Positions 1-7,191 of a DNA stretch of 64,000 nucleotides are shown in pieces. The DNA comes from Oscillospiraceae bacterium (GTDB lineage: Bacteria > Bacillota > Clostridia > UMGS1810): contig SVJM01000001.1 in the NCBI GenBank assembly GCA_015068975.1, positions 113,205-177,204 of the forward strand, read 5' to 3'. How positions within the stretch are numbered: the first letter of the stretch is position 1; every line of letters starts with the position of its first letter. The notes beneath the pieces were generated by a model. That model was given only the letters and a program-made list of their open reading frames with translations. It was not told where the DNA came from and made no database searches. The translations under genes were made by a program, and so were the position numbers.

Positions 1-1
1 A

Positions 2-733
2 ACAATCCGTGGCTACTATGGTGACTATGATGTGAAGGTTACACACAACGGTGTAGAAAAGAACATTATGTGTGCTTTCCACAAGGGCTTTGATAATGTA
101 TTGGAAGTTACCATAGATGAAACTGCAGACAATTCAACAACTCTTCTTGTAAACTATGTACCAAAGACAAGAAAGGTAAATACAGAATATACTGACTATG
201 GATTTACTCCACCAAAGAAAGAAGAAAAGCCTGCAACACCAACAGAGGTTGTAGCAGATGCATCCCTTCCTGAAGGCGGAGAAGTGATTGTTTCAAGTGA
301 TGAATTCCTCAAAGGAACACTTACAGGCTCTGTGATTTCAGATAAGGGAATGCTGACAGTAGATGTGGATACACTTGGAAAAAACGATGCCATAGCAATG
401 CTTACTGTGAAAAAGCCGCTTAAAGACCTTATCAAGCCGGGTGATGTGTGTATGCTTACATTCAAGGCTCGTCTTGTGTCAGGTACAGGCTATGTGAAGG
501 CACAGGTGCAGGCAACTAAAGCAAGCAGCTATAAGAAAGCACTCTTTGACAAGACCTCTTACGGCTCAGAATGGGTGACCTGCTATATGCCGTTTACAGG
601 TATTGATGATATGAGTAATGTGGCAATAAGATTTGGCGGAGATATTCATAAGACAGAGCTTAAGGACATCCAGCTTATAAACTACAAAGATAAAGTAACT
701 ATAGATAAACTGCCATCAACAATAGTCAAATAA
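2..733 (+). CDS. C-terminal part of a secreted GH10-type (xylanase-like) protein, 5' end outside window
   Basis: The reading frame is open from the first bases of the window (it reads TIRGYYGDYDVK before the first possible GTG at 32), so this is the end of a longer gene. The fragment matches residues of about 768-1018 of the complete GH10 protein at 7192: the same 'GxYGxYDV', 'AFHKGxxNxLEV', a Pro/Glu/Lys-rich linker, and a final beta-rich module with 'GDVCMLTFK' and 'WVTCYMPFxGI'. That last module looks like a carbohydrate-binding or cell-attachment domain, which is inferred. No catalytic residues are inside the window. A strong stem follows the stop. The assignment rests on paralogy within the window. 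Confidence 0.8.
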   Translation, partial: TIRGYYGDYDVKVTHNGVEKNIMCAFHKGFDNVLEVTIDETADNSTTLLVNYVPKTRKVNTEYTDYGFTPPKKEEKPATPTEVVADASLPEGGEVIVSSDEFLKGTLTGSVISDKGMLTVDVDTLGKNDAIAMLTVKKPLKDLIKPGDVCMLTFKARLVSGTGYVKAQVQATKASSYKKALFDKTSYGSEWVTCYMPFTGIDDMSNVAIRFGGDIHKTELKDIQLINYKDKVTIDKLPSTIVK

Positions 734-743
734 TACAAATATC

Positions 744-783
744 AAATTACCCCATCAGGGACGGTCCCTGATGGGGTAATTTT
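744..783. terminator. Bidirectional terminator with GGGACGGTCCC core
   Basis: A near-perfect 19-bp palindrome (arms 744-762 and 764-782) with A/T-rich ends lies between the convergent GH10 end (733) and the araC stop (782). The GGGACGGTCCC core at 758-768 recurs in the terminator at 31318-31359, which has the same convergent layout. Confidence 0.85.
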
Positions 784-1591
784 AACATATATTTTTATAT
801 TCCATAGGTGTAAGTCCCGTATGCTTTTTAAAAAATCTTGAGAAATAATTTGCATCGCCAAATCCCGACTTTTCCGCTACTTCCTTTATGGTATAAATTC
901 CTCCGGAAATATACGCCTTTGCGTGACTGATTCGAAGAGAATTAAGATAGTTTATAGGAGAAACATTAAATACCGAATTGAATTTTCGTCTGAAATCCGT
1001 TTCACTCATACAACAAAGATTTGCAAGGAGAGAAATGGTGATAGACTTTGAGAAATTTTCTTCCATATAAATCTTGGCAGGAAGCACCTCTCTGTAGGCG
1101 GATTTGTCCATAGTATCGAGGGTTTTTTCAAACATAAATTTATTTAATATTTCATATAGCCCCGATACTGCCTGCATATGATGACCGATTTTTCCCTTTA
1201 AGAATGTATCACACACATTTTTCATAAGTACACTGTATTCTTTGCTGTTGGGCGTGGAAAGAAGGATGGGGTCGGTATTTTCGATGATTTCATCCGCCAT
1301 ATCACCGAAGGAGGACTCTTCATCTATGGTAAAGTTTACTACAAGATGCTTAAAATCCTCTATGCCGTATGCTATATAGGGGTATTTTTTCACAAGAAGA
1401 AGCTCCCCTTTGTTTATACGTACTGTAGCTTTTTTGGGGAAGTGGTAGTCAGCACACCCTTCTTCGCAATATATAAGTCCATACTTATTTCGTCCCTTGG
1501 AATAGTCGCATCTGGAATTCTTTTTTAGTGTCCAGATATTTGTTTCTATAATTCTTTTTATGCTTAAATAAAAATCCTTTGAAGTTTCCAT
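782..1591 (-). CDS. AraC family transcriptional regulator
   Basis: This 269-residue protein has an N-terminal cupin-like sensing half (about 1-160) and a C-terminal AraC double helix-turn-helix (about 170-269). The last part carries the signature 'IKEVAEKSGFGDANYFSRFFKKHTG', followed by 'TPMEYK'. Proteins of this type bind a sugar-derived signal and activate adjacent carbohydrate genes. The start has an AGGTGAT ribosome site. The gene is divergent from the glycosidase-like gene at 1742, sharing about 150 bp of promoter DNA, so that gene is the most likely target. It is one of three AraC proteins here, each placed divergently from a metabolic gene. The ligand cannot be read from the sequence. 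Confidence 0.9.
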   Translation of the reverse strand: METSKDFYLSIKRIIETNIWTLKKNSRCDYSKGRNKYGLIYCEEGCADYHFPKKATVRINKGELLLVKKYPYIAYGIEDFKHLVVNFTIDEESSFGDMADEIIENTDPILLSTPNSKEYSVLMKNVCDTFLKGKIGHHMQAVSGLYEILNKFMFEKTLDTMDKSAYREVLPAKIYMEENFSKSITISLLANLCCMSETDFRRKFNSVFNVSPINYLNSLRISHAKAYISGGIYTIKEVAEKSGFGDANYFSRFFKKHTGLTPMEYKNIC

Positions 1592-1628
1592 AATATCACC
1601 TGTTTAAATTATATCTCCATCAAAAAGA

Positions 1629-1709
1629 CTTTGTCAACAAAATTTGGACATATTGTGCTATTATAATGCAAAAAGTCCATTGTTTCAGTGTATAAAAATG
1701 CTATATAAT
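1629..1709 (+). promoter_or_regulatory. Divergent araC / glycosidase promoter region with shared motifs
   Basis: CTTTGTCAA lies at 1629-1637 and TGCTATTAT at 1656-1664, followed by GTCCATTG at 1675-1682. The same order of motifs recurs before the second araC (7085-7131). For the rightward gene a -35-like TTGTTT (1680-1685) and a -10 TATAAT (1704-1709) are visible with an 18-nt spacer. The motifs are candidate AraC operators, which is inference from recurrence. Confidence 0.5.
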
Positions 1710-1741
1710 ACATATGAAATTGATATTTGGAGTTGAATGAA

Positions 1742-4204
1742 ATGAAAAACGTTACCTTAGAAATGAGCCTTAAGCCTTTCAAAAAGACAGATGATGAATA
1801 TATCAGAAAGGTGTGCGAGGAGCTTTTTTATCAATGGAAGCCACTTGTAAAAGAAGCGGAAAGTGTATCCGTTATGCTCTGGACTGCAGACGGGTCAGAA
1901 ATCCTCGAATACAACAAAGACCTTAATAAAGAATTTGAATGGTGTCGCTTCATCGGCGGAGCAAATCCAAAGGATGTACCGATACCTTCAAAGATTGACC
2001 CAAAGGGATTAAGGTGTCATGCAAGAAACTATAATTATACGGACAATCCACCAAAAATGACCTATGGTATTCTTAAGAAAATTATCTCCACTATTAAAGA
2101 AACAGGCAAAGAAATACTTGGAGATATCCCCATAAGAGTAGGTGAAACCTTCGATGTGGGACCTGAATTTGCAAAGTCAGATTTCAAATACAAAAAGCAC
2201 CCTGAAATCTGTACAGGCTATGCTATGGGATCAAACTGTATGCTTTGTTCTTATGCTAAGCTTCACAAGGACAAAACCCCTTATGCAGGATTCCCTGAGG
2301 GGATAGAAGAAGGCACCCCCTTTGGCACATTTTTTGGCAGACAAAGTCAGGTATTTCTCACAGATATGGGATTTGATTATATATGGTTTTCAAACGGTCT
2401 TGGTTTTGGCAGGGATACATGGCAGCACTATGGTGCACTTTTTGACGGAGAAAAATTTGATATAAAAAATCTTGAAGAAATCAAAGAAGAAGTACTGGAT
2501 TTCTGGACACTTTTCAGAAAAGAATGTCCTGACTTCCCTATAGAAACAAGAGGTACAAACCTTTCTATGGGTATAGATTTTGCCACAGATGGAGTACCGC
2601 TAAAGACTCTCTATGATGTGGTGGAAGGACTTGTCCCACCTGTAAACTCCCCATGGGCGGCACTTAACGGAAACTTCGGACTTGAGATCGCAGGGCATCT
2701 TTCAAGAATCGCACATCTTCCCAAGGATAAGTACTTTACCTTCCGTTATTATATCCATGACCCATGGTGGATAAACTCTCCATGGTATGACCGTTATGGC
2801 GGAGAGCCACACGATATATATCTTCCTGCGGCACTTTCAAAAATTGAGCCTGACGGAAGCATTGTCACAGCATCACAGATGAATCTGCTATCCGTTGACA
2901 ACTCCTATGGTGAGCTTCCCGATGCCTGTGCAGAGGAGCCTATCCCTCATTTAAAGAAGGCTATCAAGGATATGCCTGACGGTATTTCTCCTGTGGTATG
3001 GATATATCCATTCAGTGAGTATTCCGATGCAAACAAAGAAAAAGACCTTAACAATATGAATGCAGAGGACTGGTACATTGTAAATGCTATCAACAATGGT
3101 GCGCCTGTATCTCAGGTAATGAATACAGATGACTTTGTCCTGTGTGATAAGGAAAAGTTTAAGGGGTCTGTGATTGTTACTCCGGTTCCGAAAAGCGAAA
3201 AGTTTGAAAAAGCAATCATTTCTTATGCAAAATCAGGAGGAAAAGTAATATTCTATGGTAATGCACAGAATTCAACCGATGAATTCAAAGACCTTTGCAA
3301 AATAGCCATAAAAGAAGAAATCACAGGGGAAGTAAATGTTTCTCTTGAGGGAGCGGATATGGGCAAAATGAAGGTAAATACCCTTTATTCTTCAGGTGGA
3401 ATAAATACTGTAAGTGTGGGTGGAGAGCCTTATGCCTTAGCCGATGGATATGTAATCGGAAACAAAGTAGGAAATGTAATTTACTTAAGAGCTACTGTGT
3501 CGGGCATAACCCCCGGTACAAGTGTGCACAATACTGTATTTTGTGATGGAAGGGAATACTTCATATCAGAAAGCCTCCTTTCGGATGCAATATCTCGTCT
3601 TGGCTTTGTGATAGAATTTGACAAGACAAAGGAAGAGCTTTGCCCTGTAAGTGTGATTACAAGATATGACAACGGATATATGTTTAATGTGCACAACAGA
3701 AACTTAACCGTAGATACCCTTCTTTCCCACCCTCTTGGTGCACCTGTGCTTGTGGGATATGAAACAAAAATCAAGGATGGTAAAGCAATATACCGCTTCC
3801 CAAAAGCGGTGCATAAGGAATGTAGGGTGTTTGTTGAGCAAAAAGACGGCATAGTTCTTTGTGCAGAGGCAAATCCCGGTGCATATCAGACCAAGAGACG
3901 TCTTATTATCAGAAATCTCAAAAATGCTACTGTAAGAATATTTGCAGAGGACTATTGTAAGGATAATTTCAAGGTGCTTCTGGCGGGGGATAATTTCCTT
4001 GATAATTCAGATGCAATAGGCTCAAGAAATTTCGTCACACTTCCATATGAGGGAGAGTATGTGACAGACGAATACGGCACATATTTTGAAGCGAGAAATA
4101 TAACAGGGGTCCTTAATGTATGTATGCCAAATATCAGAGATATAAAGCAGGATTACTCTAAAAATGGCGGAGTTTCAGACTGTGTAGATATTGTGGATAA
4201 ATAA
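1742..4204 (+). CDS. Unrecognised large glycosidase-like protein
   Basis: This is an 820-residue cytoplasmic protein: there is no signal peptide or membrane segment. I chose the ATG at 1742 (MKNVTLEMSLKPFKK) because GGAG at 1729-1732 sits nine bases upstream; an in-frame TTG at 1727 is less likely. The N-terminal 400 residues are rich in Trp/Tyr/Asp motifs typical of a TIM-barrel sugar enzyme ('FRYYIHDPWWINSPWYDRYGG', 'ETRGTNLSMGIDFA'). About residues 440-520 resemble the GATase-like domain of some beta-galactosidases ('VIVTPVPKSEKF...AKSGGKVIFYGNA'), followed by a beta-rich C-terminus. I cannot assign a family. Position between an AraC gene and glycosidase genes supports a carbohydrate role. 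Confidence 0.6.
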   Translation: MKNVTLEMSLKPFKKTDDEYIRKVCEELFYQWKPLVKEAESVSVMLWTADGSEILEYNKDLNKEFEWCRFIGGANPKDVPIPSKIDPKGLRCHARNYNYTDNPPKMTYGILKKIISTIKETGKEILGDIPIRVGETFDVGPEFAKSDFKYKKHPEICTGYAMGSNCMLCSYAKLHKDKTPYAGFPEGIEEGTPFGTFFGRQSQVFLTDMGFDYIWFSNGLGFGRDTWQHYGALFDGEKFDIKNLEEIKEEVLDFWTLFRKECPDFPIETRGTNLSMGIDFATDGVPLKTLYDVVEGLVPPVNSPWAALNGNFGLEIAGHLSRIAHLPKDKYFTFRYYIHDPWWINSPWYDRYGGEPHDIYLPAALSKIEPDGSIVTASQMNLLSVDNSYGELPDACAEEPIPHLKKAIKDMPDGISPVVWIYPFSEYSDANKEKDLNNMNAEDWYIVNAINNGAPVSQVMNTDDFVLCDKEKFKGSVIVTPVPKSEKFEKAIISYAKSGGKVIFYGNAQNSTDEFKDLCKIAIKEEITGEVNVSLEGADMGKMKVNTLYSSGGINTVSVGGEPYALADGYVIGNKVGNVIYLRATVSGITPGTSVHNTVFCDGREYFISESLLSDAISRLGFVIEFDKTKEELCPVSVITRYDNGYMFNVHNRNLTVDTLLSHPLGAPVLVGYETKIKDGKAIYRFPKAVHKECRVFVEQKDGIVLCAEANPGAYQTKRRLIIRNLKNATVRIFAEDYCKDNFKVLLAGDNFLDNSDAIGSRNFVTLPYEGEYVTDEYGTYFEARNITGVLNVCMPNIRDIKQDYSKNGGVSDCVDIVDK

Positions 4205-4211
4205 AAAAAGG

Positions 4212-4462
4212 GAATGCAAAAAAACTCCAGATCGCAAAAAGGCATAGATTATACATAAGTCAAAAACCTGAATGCACAATAAAACCTACAAATTACTCAT
4301 TATGTAGGAAATATTACATTTTTATGTAATATTTCCTCTTTTTTTGTGCCTTTTTGTTACGAATAAACTTCGCCTCTCGGTGTATCGCATACACCTTCGG
4401 GTAACCCGAAACCAAAGGTTTCGGCTCAGTTTCTTCGTTCTGAAGTCTTTTTTCTATCCCCT
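4212..4462 (+). repeat. Diverged copy of the MITE-like intergenic repeat family
   Basis: The ends are imperfect inverted repeats (left from GGGAATGCAAAAAAACTCC, right ending with the complement of GGGGATAGAAAAAAGACTTC). Inside are a hairpin (4311-4336) and the central slot with the short palindrome-like GTATCGCATAC seen in other copies. It occupies most of the 309-bp gap between convergent genes. No gene is visible in it. Confidence 0.55.
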
Positions 4463-4479
4463 TAATTCAACAACAGGGA

Positions 4480-4512
4480 GGGACTGTGAAAATAGATTTT
4501 ACAGCCCCATTT
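4480..4512. terminator. Terminator between convergent genes
   Basis: The arms GGGACTGTGAAAA and ATTTTACAGCCCC with a following T run lie just before the stop of the leftward SGNH gene. A related GGACTGTAAAA stem occurs at 34410-34440. Confidence 0.6.
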
Positions 4513-4513
4513 T

Positions 4514-5743
4514 TTATGATATTAACAGTGCAAATAACTTAACACATTTTTCTTTGTTTTTGTTTGTTGGATAAATTTTGATTGTTGCTTTTTGCACTTT
4601 ATCAAATTTAACCGCCCTTTCCGTTGCCCAGTGATATGAAAACTCTATCTGTCTGTTATCATTTCCGTGCTGACAGGTAAAGGTTGGCTTTTCGACTTTT
4701 TCACCGTTTATTTCAGCATAGAATGAAGTATCTTTGGATTGGTTGCTTCTGAAAATCTGAAAGAACAGAGTCTTCATAGAATCAACTTCTATTACCAATG
4801 GTTCATATTTTTCTTTATAATCTGCGCTGAAGCCATAGTATTCCCTGTATGCAAATGTGGATACTTCCTTATCGATTTCAAATGATCCCATAGAGGTGAT
4901 CTTCATCCCCTCAATTTTTTCGTCATAAATATCCTTAAATCTTATAACTCTTGCACCATCGTATGATGTGGAATCCTCACAGAATGGTGTGATATTTTTC
5001 TCAAAATCCTTTTCTGAATGAGTATTTTCAAGGATGACTTTTCCTATGTAGTAGATGATGAGAAGCCCGGCAAGGGTGTGTCCTGTTGTGTTTGGATGTA
5101 CTCTGTCATTTGAAAGGTACTGATATTCATTAAGACTTATAAACGCATCTCTGTATGAAAGATGAGGTGCATCATAATGACGGGATATTGGCTCGTGAAG
5201 AATCTGTGATGAGGTGCCGTCCTTTTCGCCGAAGCTATAGAGTATAAATGCACACCCATTGTCTATGAGCTTTCTTACAACACTTTCATATGTGCCCTGT
5301 TTGAAGGGGATTTCTTTGCTGTCGTTACAGCACCACTCGTTTATTACTAAGTCAGGATTGTATTTTAATACATCCTCATCTATTCTGTGGGTGGCAAGGA
5401 CTGAGTCTGTAGCACCGATTCCCGCATTTACTCTTGTGATTTTGCATCCGAAGATTTCTTCAAGGAAGTCACATACCACATCGTGATATCTTTTTGGCTC
5501 GAAATTGCAGCTAAGTCCATATTCTTCCTTTGGCGCAAGATGATGGGATGCGCCTCTTGTGATAGAGCCTCCGAAGGAGCATATTGTGATTTCTTCTTTG
5601 TTTATGATTTTTTCAATGAGTTTTTCTATGCGAAAGGTATTTCCAAAGTTGAATATTCCTTTTTCAAGGTGCTCTTTTGTTATATTAAGGGTTGATTTTT
5701 CTATTATGTTATTTATGTATTTGTCAAACTGTTCTTTTGTCAT
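4514..5743 (-). CDS. SGNH/GDSL-family hydrolase (probable carbohydrate esterase)
   Basis: This 409-residue protein carries SGNH blocks: block I 'ICSFGGSITRGA' with the nucleophile Ser, 'NAGIGATDS' with the block II Gly, an 'NEWCCND' stretch for block III, and 'DRVHPNTTGH' with the catalytic Asp/His pair. Such enzymes remove acetyl or other acyl groups, often from xylan or pectin. The C-terminal 140 residues form an additional beta-rich domain. The start at 5743 (MTKEQFDK) has AAGGGGA just upstream; a 21-residue upstream extension exists but has no ribosome site. There is no signal peptide, so it is probably intracellular and acts on imported oligosaccharides. It sits between glycosidase genes. 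Confidence 0.8.
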   Translation of the reverse strand: MTKEQFDKYINNIIEKSTLNITKEHLEKGIFNFGNTFRIEKLIEKIINKEEITICSFGGSITRGASHHLAPKEEYGLSCNFEPKRYHDVVCDFLEEIFGCKITRVNAGIGATDSVLATHRIDEDVLKYNPDLVINEWCCNDSKEIPFKQGTYESVVRKLIDNGCAFILYSFGEKDGTSSQILHEPISRHYDAPHLSYRDAFISLNEYQYLSNDRVHPNTTGHTLAGLLIIYYIGKVILENTHSEKDFEKNITPFCEDSTSYDGARVIRFKDIYDEKIEGMKITSMGSFEIDKEVSTFAYREYYGFSADYKEKYEPLVIEVDSMKTLFFQIFRSNQSKDTSFYAEINGEKVEKPTFTCQHGNDNRQIEFSYHWATERAVKFDKVQKATIKIYPTNKNKEKCVKLFALLIS

Positions 5744-5887
5744 GATTTTCCCCTTTTTTTGGATAATTTGTACCTTTATTATAGCAAAAAAGCGGCAATG
5801 AGTCAACTGTACGGTTTATGGCACAATAAAGGGTGTATAGTATAATCATAAGGTTAAGAAACCCAAAAATCAAAGGAGATATAAACT

Positions 5888-6025
5888 ATGGAAATCAGAA
5901 CAGTTACATATGAAATCGTAAGAGTAAAAGGACACTATGAAGTGTATGACGAGAATGGAAAATTCGTCACAAGCGGCGATACATACCGTGAGTGCGAAGA
6001 AGACCTTAAAGAGATGGCTGCATGA
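5888..6025 (+). CDS. Small hypothetical protein, 45 residues
   Basis: The protein begins MEIRTVTYEIVRVKGHYEVY and ends in an acidic helix (YRECEEDLKEMAA). An AAAGGAGAT ribosome site lies about eight bases upstream, a consensus -10 TATAAT is at 5841-5846, and a strong terminator follows at 6077. It therefore looks like a self-contained transcription unit. The strand pattern resembles a single beta-hairpin plus helix, as in small HicB- or DUF-type proteins, but I do not recognise a family. Confidence 0.7.
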   Translation: MEIRTVTYEIVRVKGHYEVYDENGKFVTSGDTYRECEEDLKEMAA

Positions 6026-6076
6026 TAGAATTTTAACCAAAAAACAATTCTCCCTAATTGTACATATCCATATTTC

Positions 6077-6143
6077 AAATCAAAACCACCCCGTAGTTAT
6101 TCTGCACAAATGTGAAGAATACCGGGGTGGTTTGATTTTTTTT
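6077..6143 (+). terminator. Strong rho-independent terminator
   Basis: A 16-17-bp stem (6077-6093 with 6123-6138) is extended by a second inner pairing and followed by eight T. It ends the small-gene transcript. Confidence 0.85.
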
Positions 6144-6144
6144 G

Positions 6145-6181
6145 AGATATTCCGACTTTCTCTCACTCCCCTCGATATGAC
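6145..6181. repeat. Half copy of a dispersed 'TTTCGACT...CATGAC'-type repeat
   Basis: The stretch reads like a degenerate version of the left half of the inverted repeat at 47632-47734 (ATATTCCGACTTTCTCTCAC, then CTCGATATGAC). It is short and degenerate, so only weakly supported. Confidence 0.35.
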
Positions 6182-6237
6182 GGGGGTTGACGGTTATAAT
6201 TTTTTTAAAAAAGGAGTCCGTTTCTGAGTTGAAAAAA

Positions 6238-7041
6238 TTATTTTCGGTATTTGGAAGGGGATACTCCGTATTGTTTTTTAAAAAGTCTGCTGAAATACAG
6301 ACTGTCGTCAAAACCTAATGAGTATGCAATTTCGTTTATTCTTAGTGTTGTGTTTTCCAGAAGAAGCATAGCTTTTTCGAGAAGAATATTCTGTCTGTAT
6401 TTTTGGGGAGATGTTCCCACGATTGTTACAAATTTTCTGATAAAATAGTATTTGCTCATATTTGCCATATCTGCATATTGTTGGTTGGTAAGTGATACCG
6501 AAGGATTGTCGCAGATGTACTTTATGATTCTTTCGATTCGATTGTCTTTTGTATTATCAGAGGCATCCATTTCCTTTGCTATGGATGTAATAAGAGTCAG
6601 AAGCTTTCCTTCGGTAATCATACTATCATAGTGGGATATCTTGGGGATGGAGTGTGTTCTGACTGTTTCTTTGCAGAATTTTTCAAATCTGTCTCCCAGT
6701 GTTGACTTTATCACTGTGTAATTACTTTCTTTAAAAAGTCTGTCGGCGGCTGTTCCCGTAAAGTGAATCCAGTAATGGAGATAGTTTTCTTCAAGACTCA
6801 GAAGGTTTTGCGACTGTCCGGGACGGCATATATACATATCCCCTGATGACAGAATATTATCGTTAAAATTCACTTTTCCGTTTGATATATATGCTATCAT
6901 ATAATCAAGTCTTCCGTTAGGTCTTTTCATACTGAAATTTTTGGGATATAAACCCCACCCACAGGAATTAAATTTGATATATTCATTTGAAGTACGGTCA
7001 CTGTTTACCGCTCCGTTATATGAAGCGTATTGAATTTCCAT
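6238..7041 (-). CDS. AraC family transcriptional regulator
   Basis: This 267-residue protein has an N-terminal cupin-like domain ('ISNGKVNFNDNILSSGDMYICRPGQSQNL', with 'YLHYWIHFTG' as in AraC sugar sensors) and a C-terminal AraC HTH pair (about 165-267). Signatures are 'ADMANMSKYYFIRKFVTIVGTSPQKY' and 'INEIAYSLGFDDSLYFSRLFKKQYG'. I chose the ATG at 7041 because AAGGAGG lies eight bases upstream; an in-frame extension to 7074 lacks a site. It is divergent from the GH10 gene at 7192, the likely target. It is only moderately similar to the other two AraC proteins, so the three probably sense different ligands. Confidence 0.9.
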   Translation of the reverse strand: MEIQYASYNGAVNSDRTSNEYIKFNSCGWGLYPKNFSMKRPNGRLDYMIAYISNGKVNFNDNILSSGDMYICRPGQSQNLLSLEENYLHYWIHFTGTAADRLFKESNYTVIKSTLGDRFEKFCKETVRTHSIPKISHYDSMITEGKLLTLITSIAKEMDASDNTKDNRIERIIKYICDNPSVSLTNQQYADMANMSKYYFIRKFVTIVGTSPQKYRQNILLEKAMLLLENTTLRINEIAYSLGFDDSLYFSRLFKKQYGVSPSKYRK

Positions 7042-7084
7042 AGCACCATCCTCCTTATATTTAAATGATATCATTAAAAATATC

Positions 7085-7158
7085 CTTTGTCAATGGCACT
7101 ATCGTCCATAAAGTTATGCTATTATCCATTGAAAAAATATGTGCAATAAAAGTATAAT
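7085..7158 (+). promoter_or_regulatory. GH10 promoter with candidate AraC operator motifs
   Basis: CTTTGTCAA (7085-7093), TGCTATTAT (7117-7125) and TCCATTG (7125-7131) repeat the motif order found before the first araC. A sigma-A-like TTGAAA (7129-7134) and TATAAT (7153-7158) with an 18-nt spacer would drive the GH10 gene, so the motifs overlap or precede the -35, as expected for class I/II activation. Confidence 0.55.
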
Positions 7159-7191
7159 ATAAGTAATATTGTTAAATGGAGGAAGCAGAAA

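Noticed and set aside
4344..4574. Small forward frame overlapping the end of the SGNH gene
   Set aside because: It consists of repeat DNA and the complement of a real gene, and has no ribosome site.
5937..6227. 96-residue forward frame
   Set aside because: It overlaps the 45-residue gene in another frame and runs through a strong terminator.
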